Notes: generated by a model from the sequence alone, not told the origin. A DNA stretch of 23,952 bases from UBA1081 sp964613045 (GCA_964613045.1 CAZTFS010000024.1:1-23952), one strand, 5' to 3'; numbered from the stretch's first letter, positions 8,623 to 16,360 are shown. Numbers and translations are program-made.

Positions 8623-11091
8623 TTAAAATATGCTTTCGGGATTAATATCCGCAAAAGCTGTAATTTTACTATACAATCTGACTGTTGAAAATTCCTTTAA
8701 GCATTCGCTCATCAATTTTCTGAACGATGCGGAATTTTTACATTTTATAATTAAACGTTCTCTGTAATTGTTGCTTATTTTTGCAACTTTAGGAGCAACA
8801 GGACCGAGAACAACGACCTTTTCATTACTGAATTTATGAGCGAGCTTTTCTCTGAACATTCTGAAAAACTCCCTCGAACCGTTACGGACCGCAACTTCCG
8901 ACGCACCGACAAAGGTTACCACGCAGATATCACAATACGGTGGATAAATCATACCCTTGCGTATCATTATCTCAGTATCATAAAACGCACGGTAGTTCTG
9001 CTCTGCCGCAAGCTCAATAACAGCATTTTCCGGAGCCAAGGTCTGAATTACGGCTCTGCCCGATTTTTCACCTCTGCCCGATCTGCCTACTACCTGTGTC
9101 AGAAGATCAAAGGTACGTTCCGTGCTCTTATAATCATCATTATAAAGCTGCTGATCGACGGAAATAACACCTACAAGCGTAACATTGGGAAAATCAAGTC
9201 CCTTTGCAACCATCTGAGTGCCTACCATTATATCATATTCACCGTCAGAGAACTTTTTAAAGCTCTTTTCATGAGAATTTTTTGCAGTTGTCGTATCTGC
9301 ATCCATTCTGAGAATTTTTGCTTCCGGGAAGAGAACATTAAGCTCCTGCTCGACCTTCTGAGTGCCGAATCCCGAAAATCTGACGGTCTGCTCACCGCAA
9401 TCAGGACAAGATGTTCTCACCGGCTCGGAATATCCGCAGTAATGACACATAAGTCTGTCATTTGCGGAATGATATGTCATGGATATACTGCAATTGGGAC
9501 ACATCATAACACTTTTGCACTTTGTACATGCGACGAATGTGTTAAATCCACGTCTGTTTATCAGCAGTATGGTCTGCTGACCGTTTTCAATATTAGCTCT
9601 GATCTCATCGGCAAGATCCTTACTGACAGTCTGAAAACCGTTCATGTTTGCTTTCTGCGAAATGTCAACAGTCATAACCGACGGAAGCCCCGATTTTGAA
9701 TATCTTTCGGTAAGCTCGATAAGCTCATATCTGCCGGAAAGTGCATTTGCATAGGTTTCAACAGACGGAGTTGCCGAGGCAAGTACAAGAAGTGCATTAT
9801 TGTATGCACATCTGAATTTTGCAACGTCCCTTGCATGATACCGTGGTGTCATTTCAGACTTGTATGTATTTTCCTGCTCTTCATCAATTATAATTGCAGA
9901 AAGATTTTTAACGGGAGCAAATGCGGCACTTCTTGTACCGATAACTATATTTGCTTCTCCACGGCGAATACGTTTCCATTCATCGACTCTTTCACCCAGC
10001 GACAGACCGCTGTGCATGACGGCAACCTTTTCGCCGTATCTTGCGTAAAACATACTCATAAGCTGAGGAGTCAGCGATATTTCGGGCACAAGCACGATGA
10101 TTCCGTCACCTTTTTCTGCAACAGAATCTATCAGTTTCATATATACCTTGGTCTTACCGCTGCCCGTAACACCGAAAAGCAATGCCGCCGCAGCCTTTTC
10201 TCCGTCACACATGCTTCTGAGTTTTTCGTATGCCCTGTTCTGCATTGCCGTCAGGACTATGGCAGAATTATCCCGTGGAGTTTCCCGCATTTTTTCAGGT
10301 GTGCGGTAGACCTCCACATCGTCGTATCCGACAACGCCTTTTTTATAAAGATTTTCAATGACAGAAGACGATACACCTGTATAATATGCAACTTCCCTGC
10401 TCGTACCGCTGCCGATCTTTCTGAGAAGATCAATAACAGAAGCCTGCTTTGCGGTAGGTTCAAAGGGCAATGAGCCCTCCTCAAAAAACTCTTCATTAAG
10501 ATAAACTGTTTTTACCACCGCATCATTGACACGTCTGTTTGTGTCAATATTTTTTATAAGCAGTCCTTTTTCATAAAGCTGTTCTGCCGTTCTCTTTTCA
10601 CTGACAAAGCCCAGAGCCTTATTTATCTTATCCGATGACACATAACCGTCTTTTTTCTGAAGATATCTCATGACCTGAAGCTCTTCCACAGACAGATCCT
10701 CGGGAAGTTCGTGCATGAATTCATAGGGCACACGGTAATTTTCCACGACCTGCAAACATAAGCCCGAAGGAAGAAGAGCCTTCGCTGCCTCAAACAGTGT
10801 GCAGAAAGTACGTTCTGACAGCCAAGAAGCAAGCTTTATCATTTCATCAGTGAGTAACGGCGATGAATCCTCTACACTCAGAATAGGCTTGAGCTTTATA
10901 TCGGGAACGGTATCAGACAGAGCAAAAACAAATCCCTGCCGTCTTTTTTTACTGTTTCCGAAACTGACTAAAACCCTACACCCTGCACTGACCTTGTCAG
11001 CCAGCTCTTCGGGTATAAGGTAATCAAATAATTTATCAAAGCTGTATGCCGTATTTTCAACAGCTATGGAAGCAGTAACAGGGTATGTCAC
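8623..11091 (-). CDS. priA: Primosomal protein N' (PriA replication-restart helicase)
   Basis: A 3'-5' DNA helicase that recognises abandoned forks and reloads the replisome. The 822-residue protein shows the N-terminal 3'-DNA-binding domain (about 1-110), a winged-helix region, Walker A GVTGSGKT (307-314), motif II DEEQ (403-406, where many PriA proteins have DEEH), ASATPS (438-443), and eight zinc-binding cysteines in four pairs (C522/C525, C531/C534, C549/C552, C562/C565). Motif V GTQMVAKGLDFP (624-635) and motif VI VVGRSGRG (667-674) follow. The start is a GTG at 11091 with GAGGTG 8 bases upstream; the next in-frame ATG is about 83 codons later and would remove the DNA-binding domain. It begins 20 bases after rpoZ, where Bacillus has coaBC in between. 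Confidence 0.97.
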   Translation of the reverse strand: MTYPVTASIAVENTAYSFDKLFDYLIPEELADKVSAGCRVLVSFGNSKKRRQGFVFALSDTVPDIKLKPILSVEDSSPLLTDEMIKLASWLSERTFCTLFEAAKALLPSGLCLQVVENYRVPYEFMHELPEDLSVEELQVMRYLQKKDGYVSSDKINKALGFVSEKRTAEQLYEKGLLIKNIDTNRRVNDAVVKTVYLNEEFFEEGSLPFEPTAKQASVIDLLRKIGSGTSREVAYYTGVSSSVIENLYKKGVVGYDDVEVYRTPEKMRETPRDNSAIVLTAMQNRAYEKLRSMCDGEKAAAALLFGVTGSGKTKVYMKLIDSVAEKGDGIIVLVPEISLTPQLMSMFYARYGEKVAVMHSGLSLGERVDEWKRIRRGEANIVIGTRSAAFAPVKNLSAIIIDEEQENTYKSEMTPRYHARDVAKFRCAYNNALLVLASATPSVETYANALSGRYELIELTERYSKSGLPSVMTVDISQKANMNGFQTVSKDLADEIRANIENGQQTILLINRRGFNTFVACTKCKSVMMCPNCSISMTYHSANDRLMCHYCGYSEPVRTSCPDCGEQTVRFSGFGTQKVEQELNVLFPEAKILRMDADTTTAKNSHEKSFKKFSDGEYDIMVGTQMVAKGLDFPNVTLVGVISVDQQLYNDDYKSTERTFDLLTQVVGRSGRGEKSGRAVIQTLAPENAVIELAAEQNYRAFYDTEIMIRKGMIYPPYCDICVVTFVGASEVAVRNGSREFFRMFREKLAHKFSNEKVVVLGPVAPKVAKISNNYRERLIIKCKNSASFRKLMSECLKEFSTVRLYSKITAFADINPESIF

Positions 11092-11111
11092 AAAACCGAC
11101 ACCTCAGAAGA

Positions 11112-11300
11112 TCAACCCTTACGGATCGTCCAGACACCGTCCTCAAGCTCTTTAACTGCAACGCTGACAGGTTTATCTGCGACAGGAGAGTGTTTCTCAG
11201 TGTTGTCAACAATCATTCTTGCTCTTTTTGCTGTAGCAGCAACAAGCTCGTAACGACTTACATCATCAGAAAGAAGTTTCTGCAAATCTACGTTAAGCAT
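11112..11300 (-). CDS. rpoZ: DNA-directed RNA polymerase omega subunit
   Basis: A small subunit that helps assemble and stabilise beta' in RNA polymerase. The 62-residue protein has the family signature RYELVAATAKRAR (16-28) and the C-terminal KPVSVAVKEL (43-52). Its length is close to the short omega of Bacillus and well below the E. coli protein. AAAGGAT lies about 9 bases before the ATG at 11300, and the gene follows gmk by 22 bases. The gmk-rpoZ pair is conserved widely across bacteria, which supports the call despite the small size. Confidence 0.93.
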   Translation of the reverse strand: MLNVDLQKLLSDDVSRYELVAATAKRARMIVDNTEKHSPVADKPVSVAVKELEDGVWTIRKG

Positions 11301-11322
11301 TTATATCATCCTTTCGGTTATT

Positions 11323-11883
11323 TTACATATCTTTTATTATATTGTAAAGCTCATCAATTGCAGCATCAAGTGCATCGTTTACAACGATAAAATCATAATT
11401 TACGCTTTTTTCTATCTCACTTTTTGCAATTGAAAGACGCTTTTTTATAGCTTCTTCAGTTTCTGTTTCTCTTTCCCTCAGACGTTTTTCAAGAACTTCG
11501 ACCGAGGGAGGCATTATAAACACGGAACGGGACTGAGGATACATTTTTCTGATATTTTCCGCACCCTGAACCTCAATAACGAGTATAACTGTTTTTCCGT
11601 TGTCTATTCTTTGAAGAACATCAGTCTTCAATGTGCCGTAATAATTTGAGCCGTACTGAGCATATTCAATAAACTCGTCATTATTTACTCGTTTTAAAAA
11701 CTCATCTTCAGTCAGAAAGTAATAATCAACCCCGTCCTGCTCTGCCCCACGGACAGCTCTTGATGTAGCGGAAACTGCAAGAGAAAAATGTTCATCCCTG
11801 TCAAGAATTCCTCTTACTACAGTATCCTTACCTGCACCTGACGGGCCAGATACAACAATAAGCTTTGATGCAAAATCACACAT
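11323..11883 (-). CDS. gmk: Guanylate kinase
   Basis: Phosphorylates GMP to GDP with ATP, an essential step of guanine nucleotide supply and recycling. The 186-residue protein has the P-loop GPSGAGKDT (13-21), the GMP-binding segment SATSRAVRGAEQDGVDYYF (38-56), EYAQYGSNYYGT (73-84) and LVIEVQGA (101-108), with the LID region RLRERETETEEAIKKR near 134-149. The ATG at 11883 overlaps the end of remA by 8 bases and has AGAGGAT about 8 bases upstream, within remA. The order remA-gmk-rpoZ is the standard one in Firmicutes. Confidence 0.97.
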   Translation of the reverse strand: MCDFASKLIVVSGPSGAGKDTVVRGILDRDEHFSLAVSATSRAVRGAEQDGVDYYFLTEDEFLKRVNNDEFIEYAQYGSNYYGTLKTDVLQRIDNGKTVILVIEVQGAENIRKMYPQSRSVFIMPPSVEVLEKRLRERETETEEAIKKRLSIAKSEIEKSVNYDFIVVNDALDAAIDELYNIIKDM

Positions 11884-12148
11884 TTACAACATCCTCTCCG
11901 CCGACATCTGATGATATCTCGTTAAAGCGTTCGCCCAATTTTTCAGTCTGGAGATAAGACAGGATAACATGGTCACTATCAGAAAGAATGACTGCACGGG
12001 TCTTTCTGCCGTGGGTCGCATCAATGAGCATACCTTTTTCCTTTGCATCGGTTATCATTCTCTTTATCGGGGCTGATTCGGGGCTGACGATGGCAATAAC
12101 TCTTGCAGCATTTATCATATTTCCGAATCCGATATTGACAAGCTTCAT
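11876..12148 (-). CDS. remA: RemA/YlzA-family DNA-binding regulator (DUF370)
   Basis: A small protein of the extracellular matrix regulator RemA family. In Bacillus subtilis RemA is an oligomeric DNA-binding activator of biofilm matrix and osmoprotection genes. The 90-residue protein shows the conserved start MKLVNIGFGNMI, the core RVIAIVSPESAPIKRMI (16-32) and DATHGRKTRAVILSDSDHVI (43-62). No membrane or signal segment is present. AGGAG lies about 8 bases before the ATG at 12148, and 15 bases separate it from yicC. Its target genes in this organism cannot be told from the window. Confidence 0.92.
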   Translation of the reverse strand: MKLVNIGFGNMINAARVIAIVSPESAPIKRMITDAKEKGMLIDATHGRKTRAVILSDSDHVILSYLQTEKLGERFNEISSDVGGEDVVNV

Positions 12149-12163
12149 CTGTCTGCTCCTTTT

Positions 12164-13042
12164 TTATTCAATATTCTGTACTTGTTCTCTTATCTTTTCA
12201 ACTTCGGCTTTGATCTCAATAACAAGTCTTGCGATCTCGATATCGTTTGCCTTTGAGCCGATGGTATTCGCTTCTCTGTTGATCTCCTGTACAAGGAAAT
12301 CCATTTTTCTGCCGATAGGCTCTTTTGATTCAGTCATTTTTCTGAGCTGATCGATATGACTGCGGAGCCTTACCGTTTCCTCAGCAACAGCTATTTTATC
12401 AGCAAAAATTGCCGCTTCCGTAAGAAGCCTCTGTTCGTCAACATTTGCACCGTCAAGCATTTCTCTCATTCTTGAAAGAAGCTTTTCATTGTACTCCCTG
12501 ATCGTTTCGGGAGAACGCTCCTCAACCTTTTCAACATAAGAAATAATAAGATCTGCTCTTGAAAGAATATCCTCGATCAGCTTTTCGCCTTCGGCAGTCC
12601 GCATTGCAACAAAGCTCTCGGTGGCTTCGTCAAGAGTAAGTCTTACAGCTTCCCAGATCCTGTCTTCATCAGCAGGAGCTTTTCTGATATTAAAAATATC
12701 GTTATGTGCAGCAAGCTTTGAAACGGTAAAATCATCTTCAAGTCCGAATTTCTCAACAAGTGTCTTTACTGCGTCCACATAACCTGCCGCAAGGGACTCG
12801 TTAAGCTGAACAACAACATCGTCGGTCTCGGATGCATCTATCTGAACATTACACTCGACCTTACCTCTTGATATAAGCTGACGGACATAGGATTTAAGCT
12901 TGTCCTCTAAAAAAGAATAATTCTTATAAACTCTTGATGAAAATTCAAGATAACGGCTGTTCACACTTTTAAGCTCAACCGTGACGGTCAAGCCGTCTGT
13001 CTCCTTCTGAGCTCTGCCGTAACCGGTCATACTTTTAACCAT
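12164..13042 (-). CDS. yicC: YicC/YloC-family endoribonuclease
   Basis: A member of the YicC stress-induced family, described in recent work as endoribonucleases acting on RNA in E. coli and Bacillus. The 292-residue protein begins with the diagnostic MVKSMTGYGRA, has VELKSVNSRYLE (22-33) and ends with the DUF1732 signature DFLVQEINREANTIGSKAND (248-267) followed by a charged helix. GAGGT lies about 7 bases before the ATG at 13042. A consensus sigma-A promoter sits directly upstream (13072-13100), so yicC is probably the first gene of a transcript that continues through remA, gmk, rpoZ and beyond. Confidence 0.94.
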   Translation of the reverse strand: MVKSMTGYGRAQKETDGLTVTVELKSVNSRYLEFSSRVYKNYSFLEDKLKSYVRQLISRGKVECNVQIDASETDDVVVQLNESLAAGYVDAVKTLVEKFGLEDDFTVSKLAAHNDIFNIRKAPADEDRIWEAVRLTLDEATESFVAMRTAEGEKLIEDILSRADLIISYVEKVEERSPETIREYNEKLLSRMREMLDGANVDEQRLLTEAAIFADKIAVAEETVRLRSHIDQLRKMTESKEPIGRKMDFLVQEINREANTIGSKANDIEIARLVIEIKAEVEKIREQVQNIE

Positions 13043-13071
13043 AGCTATACCTCTTTTATGTATATTACATC

Positions 13072-13100
13072 ATTATAATATAACTCTCATTTTTTGTCAA
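13072..13100 (-). promoter_or_regulatory. Consensus sigma-A promoter for the yicC-to-rsgA unit
   Basis: On the minus strand TTGACA (13100-13095) and TATAAT (13077-13072) are separated by exactly 17 bases, a match at all 12 consensus positions. It lies in the 61-base gap between rluB and yicC. A start point near 13065 would give a leader of about 23 bases carrying the yicC ribosome binding site. No terminator is visible between rluB and this site, so read-through from upstream probably adds to it. Confidence 0.88.
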
Positions 13101-13103
13101 TAT

Positions 13104-13877
13104 TCAGCGATGCTTTGAACGTTTCTGCTCATTGGCAGACTTTGCTTTCTGAGCGGAACGCTTTAAGGCGGCAACCTCTTCTTTTTTCAGCTCTCTGTAA
13201 GTGCCCACTGAAAGAGTGCCCAGCTTCAATGAACCTATTGATATTCTCTTAAGACGGATAGTTTCAAGCCCGACAGCTTCACACATCTTTCTTATCTGTC
13301 TGTTTCTGCCCTCATGGATCGTTATCTGGATAACACTTCTGTCCGCTGTTTCGCTCATAACCTGAACAGAAGCAGGCATTGTCTTTTTACCGTCAATAAC
13401 AACACCCGAAGAAAGATCCACAAGCTGCTGTTCATCAGCGGCAGGCTTTACCGTAACACGGTAGGTCTTTGAAATATGCATCGACGGATGGGTCATCATA
13501 TTTGCAAATTCACCGTCATTTGTGAACAGAAGAAGCCCCTCTGAATCCCTGTCAAGTCTGCCGACGGGATATACTCGCTCTCCAATATCTTCAACAAGCT
13601 CTGCCACGCATTTTCTGCCCATTTCATCGTTCATGGTCGTGACATAACCTCTGGGCTTATTGAGCATTACGTATACATTCTGTGTTTTTTCGGGAGGAAC
13701 AACTCTCTCACCCGAGACTGTGACAAGGTCTCTCTGAGGATCTACCTTATCACCCAATGAAGCGGGGTGACCGTTGACCCTTACCTTACCTCTTTCTATG
13801 AGCTCTTCCGATTTGCGTCTTGAAGCAACGCCGTTCTCGGCAAGAAACTTCTGCAAACGAATTTTATTATCCGCCAT
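13104..13877 (-). CDS. rluB: rRNA pseudouridine synthase of the RluB/RsuA family
   Basis: Converts a specific uridine in rRNA to pseudouridine; RluB acts at U2605 of E. coli 23S rRNA. The 257-residue protein has an N-terminal S4 RNA-binding domain (RLQKFLAENGVASRRKSEEL, 7-26), the linker MLNKPRGYVTT (71-81) and the catalytic GRLDRDSEGLLL (106-117), with D109 as the expected nucleophile. A basic C-terminal tail (KRSAQKAKSANEQKRSKHR) is the kind that adds RNA affinity. I chose the ATG at 13877, 4 bases past the carboxypeptidase stop, with a weak GGTGA site overlapping that stop. RluB and RsuA cannot be told apart firmly by eye; RluB is favoured by the Bacillus neighbourhood near scpA-scpB. Confidence 0.92.
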   Translation of the reverse strand: MADNKIRLQKFLAENGVASRRKSEELIERGKVRVNGHPASLGDKVDPQRDLVTVSGERVVPPEKTQNVYVMLNKPRGYVTTMNDEMGRKCVAELVEDIGERVYPVGRLDRDSEGLLLFTNDGEFANMMTHPSMHISKTYRVTVKPAADEQQLVDLSSGVVIDGKKTMPASVQVMSETADRSVIQITIHEGRNRQIRKMCEAVGLETIRLKRISIGSLKLGTLSVGTYRELKKEEVAALKRSAQKAKSANEQKRSKHR

Positions 13878-13881
13878 TATT

Positions 13882-15009
13882 TCACCATCTGTCAAACAGA
13901 CCGAAAAAACGGTCTGAAAAATTGAATTTTTCCTTTATTAAAATATCTGCAGAGCTGTCTGCAACAAGGCTGACCTGTGCAATAAGCTTACCGTTATTAT
14001 AATATCTTGCGAACCCGACTATGTCACCCTTGCTGACGGGTGCATAAAGGAATTTTTCAAGATATATCTCTCTTGTTATGTCCGATCCGTTTTCTTTCAG
14101 ATACGGAACAGTACACTCACTGCACTCAACACCCACACTGCTGTTTGCAGATCCGACAACCGGAATGCTGTACTGAGAGAAATCAGTATCTGCCTGAGCC
14201 GTTGCCATACACTCAAAGCCGTAATCCAGCATTTTCTTATGATCATTCCAGTCATCTCCCGCATTGAGAGTGACCGCAATGAGAGTTACACCGTCTCTTT
14301 CTGCCGCACTCACAAGACATCTGCCGCTTTTTTTCGTAAAACCTGTCTTGACCCCAATACAATCCTCGTACTCACTAAGAAGCCGGTTATGATTATAAAG
14401 CGTGACCTGTTTGTCGGAATCAATGAAGCTGACAGTATAAGAGTCTTCGGAGCAAGCCGCAACAAATTCTTCATTATCAAGAGCGTAGGCTGTCAGCAAA
14501 GCCATGTCATAAGCCGTAGTGCAGTGATTCTCCGCATCAAGTCCCGAAGGGGTGACAAATGAGGTATTATTCATGCCTATCTCAGATGCTTTTTCATTCA
14601 TCATCAGGGCAAAACCTTCAATACTGCCTCCCACGGCAATCGCCACGGAATTTGCGGCATCGTTTCCTGATTCAAGAAGCATACAGTACACAAGATCAGT
14701 CAGCCGTATCTTGTCCCCTGCTTTCAACCCCGAAGATGTACCCTCAACATTGACCATTTCAGCTGTAACTTCCACCTCACGGTAGGGAGTGTTACACTCA
14801 AGAGCTAAAACCGAAGTCATTATCTTTGTTGTACTTGCCATTGAAAGGGATCTGTCGGAATTTTTTTCAAATATCACATCTCCGGTCTCTTTACAGTAAA
14901 GAACTGCACTGACGGCGGATATATCACTGCTTTCAAACGCAGAAGCTTCCGCCGTAAAACCGAAGATCACCAACACTGCAAACAATAAACATATTGACTT
15001 TTTTAACAT
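13882..15009 (-). CDS. D-alanyl-D-alanine carboxypeptidase (peptidase S11, DacF/DacB type)
   Basis: A penicillin-binding protein that trims the terminal D-Ala from peptidoglycan side chains outside the cell. The 375-residue protein has a signal peptide (about 1-24, cleavage expected after ASA), the active-site STTK (S59-K62), SGN (114-116) and KTG (221-223). A C-terminal domain (about 280-355) and an amphipathic-looking tail ending NFSDRFFGLFDRW follow; the tail may anchor the enzyme at the membrane. The ATG at 15009 is preceded by GGCGGTGG, which lies in a stable hairpin (15015-15048). A GTG at 15018 sits inside that hairpin stem and is less likely. The neighbour gerW and the Bacillus parallel suggest a DacB/DacF-like role in spore or vegetative wall, which the sequence does not settle. 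Confidence 0.94.
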   Translation of the reverse strand: MLKKSICLLFAVLVIFGFTAEASAFESSDISAVSAVLYCKETGDVIFEKNSDRSLSMASTTKIMTSVLALECNTPYREVEVTAEMVNVEGTSSGLKAGDKIRLTDLVYCMLLESGNDAANSVAIAVGGSIEGFALMMNEKASEIGMNNTSFVTPSGLDAENHCTTAYDMALLTAYALDNEEFVAACSEDSYTVSFIDSDKQVTLYNHNRLLSEYEDCIGVKTGFTKKSGRCLVSAAERDGVTLIAVTLNAGDDWNDHKKMLDYGFECMATAQADTDFSQYSIPVVGSANSSVGVECSECTVPYLKENGSDITREIYLEKFLYAPVSKGDIVGFARYYNNGKLIAQVSLVADSSADILIKEKFNFSDRFFGLFDRW

Positions 15010-15014
15010 ACCAA

Positions 15015-15048
15015 CCACCGCCTACATAAAAACTTATGTAAGCGGCGG
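15015..15048 (-). promoter_or_regulatory. Hairpin covering the carboxypeptidase ribosome binding site
   Basis: In the transcript, 15048-15035 pairs with 15028-15015 to give 14 consecutive pairs (12 Watson-Crick and 2 G-U) around a 6-base loop. The 3' arm ends in GGCGGUGG, the only plausible ribosome binding site for the ATG at 15009, which lies 5 bases further on. No T run follows, so this is not an ordinary terminator. The fold is visible in the sequence; control of translation is inferred. Confidence 0.6.
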
Positions 15049-15065
15049 GTAATTAATTACTCAAC

Positions 15066-15482
15066 TTATTCAGTTTCGACGATCGTTTCGGGCTCGTCCG
15101 GTGTAACAGCAGGCTTCTTATGATTATCAACGAAGTTTGTAACCTTATCAAACATCTCGGGGATAAGGTTAACAGCTCTCTCTGCTGCATTGTCGGAAGC
15201 AGTGATGTGCTTGATAGTAACTTCACCCTTATTGACAACAAGGAAAGCAACAGGATTGATAGTGATACCTGCACCGCCGCCGCCGCCGAAAAGCTCAACA
15301 TTATTTCTTGAGGGGAAATCTGAGCCACCGGAAGCAAATCCGTATGTAACTTTTGAAATAGGAATGATCGTAATGTCTGCACTTACAGTGATGGGCTCAC
15401 CGACGATAGTGCTGACATCAACAAGATCACGTACTCTTTCGATTGTTGTTGCAAGAATTTTTTCTGCAGACTGATTTTTCAT
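15066..15482 (-). CDS. ytfJ: GerW/YtfJ-family sporulation protein
   Basis: A member of the GerW (YtfJ) family; in Bacillus the protein is forespore-made and needed for normal germination in response to some nutrients. The 138-residue protein shows the family features VGEPITVSADITIIPISKVT (27-46), a Ser/Gly stretch YGFASGGSDF (47-56), the Gly-rich loop ELFGGGGGAGITINPVAFLV (63-82), and a helical C-terminus with a Pro/Glu tail. It has no signal peptide. The ATG overlaps the stop of the DUF2953 gene as TAATG, so translation is probably coupled. The gerW-DUF2953 pairing also occurs in Bacillus (ytfJ-ytfI). Family members also occur in species not known to sporulate, so its presence does not prove spore formation here. 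Confidence 0.93.
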   Translation of the reverse strand: MKNQSAEKILATTIERVRDLVDVSTIVGEPITVSADITIIPISKVTYGFASGGSDFPSRNNVELFGGGGGAGITINPVAFLVVNKGEVTIKHITASDNAAERAVNLIPEMFDKVTNFVDNHKKPAVTPDEPETIVETE

Positions 15483-16339
15483 TATTTTGCACCACTCTCA
15501 TTATTATCATTATTTAAAATATTATCGGGATCATATATTTCGGGAACTTTCACACTTCCCTCTTCATATTTACCGTATACTGTCTGTTTCCCGATCATCA
15601 TGGGGTCAGCATCAGCTACGGTATTTTCCGCTTTTTCTGTGTTTTCCGTATTATCTGTTTTTTTATCACCGTTTTCAGGCTGTGCTTTCGGACTGATGCC
15701 CTTCAGAAGTCTTATTCCGACTTTGAAAACTGCACCGAATGCAAACAACAGAACTGCATTTATCAGTTTGCGGGGATTGAGTGAGATTTCCATTGAAAAT
15801 GCATATTCGTTATAACCCTTTCCGATATAATCGGGGTCAATATTTATGCAATATTTCTTAACATTGCAGTTTGCACAGACAGCACCGGTTACGGGAAATA
15901 CCTTCTGACACATTTTGCCGTATTCAACAGCTGTTTCAGCGGCATCATTACGGGATACGGAAATATCAAGAAACATTTCATCGATAACGAAGGCTCTTAC
16001 TGTTCGTCTGCCGAATTTATCAATTACTTCAAGCAGCTTTTTGAGAATTTCAAGAATGCCGCTGATCTTTTCATTATCATAAAGAACCTTTAACGGATTC
16101 GGTCCTTTCGCTTTAGGCTCCTTCGGCTGCTCCTCTTTTTTCTCTTCTGCAGGTGTTTCCTCTTTTTTCTTTTTCTCTTTAGGCGGCTTCTCGGGTCGGG
16201 GGAAAAGAGGTATCTTCAAAAAAGCCCATGACGCATACGCTGTCAATTCATCTTCATACTGAACATGGATATGTGCTCTGATGCTCAGAATCAGTGAAAA
16301 CAACAGGATAATACCCGCTATTATGCATAAAGCTATCAA
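15482..16339 (-). CDS. DUF2953 (YtfI-like) membrane-anchored protein
   Basis: A protein of unknown function related to Bacillus YtfI. I place the start at a TTG at 16339 because AAAGGGGTGG lies just upstream and because translation then begins with the hydrophobic segment. Other in-frame starts further up fall in repeat-rich spacer DNA. The 285-residue product has an N-terminal membrane helix (about 1-20) and a dense Lys/Glu/Pro linker (about 48-81). The DUF2953-like region (about 110-190) includes VTGAVCANCNVKKYCINIDP (150-169). A second hydrophobic segment (about 191-212) and a long acidic, Asn-rich tail with no clear structure follow. The stop overlaps the start of gerW. The family is often paired with GerW-type proteins, so a role in the cell envelope or spore is a fair guess only. 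Confidence 0.82.
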   Translation of the reverse strand: MIALCIIAGIILLFSLILSIRAHIHVQYEDELTAYASWAFLKIPLFPRPEKPPKEKKKKEETPAEEKKEEQPKEPKAKGPNPLKVLYDNEKISGILEILKKLLEVIDKFGRRTVRAFVIDEMFLDISVSRNDAAETAVEYGKMCQKVFPVTGAVCANCNVKKYCINIDPDYIGKGYNEYAFSMEISLNPRKLINAVLLFAFGAVFKVGIRLLKGISPKAQPENGDKKTDNTENTEKAENTVADADPMMIGKQTVYGKYEEGSVKVPEIYDPDNILNNDNNESGAK

Positions 16340-16360
16340 TAAACCACCCCTTTGCTTCAA

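Noticed and set aside
8836..9699. Plus-strand open frame of 287 codons opposite priA
   Set aside because: It lies wholly inside priA, has no clear ribosome binding site, and its product is Cys/His/Ile-rich with no recognisable domain, as expected for the antisense of a real gene.
9835..10473. Plus-strand open frame of 212 codons opposite priA
   Set aside because: Same reasoning: fully antisense to helicase motifs that are clearly coding on the minus strand.
11092..11111. A remnant of coaBC between rpoZ and priA
   Set aside because: Only 20 bases lie there and they are used by the priA ribosome binding site; no pseudogene fits.
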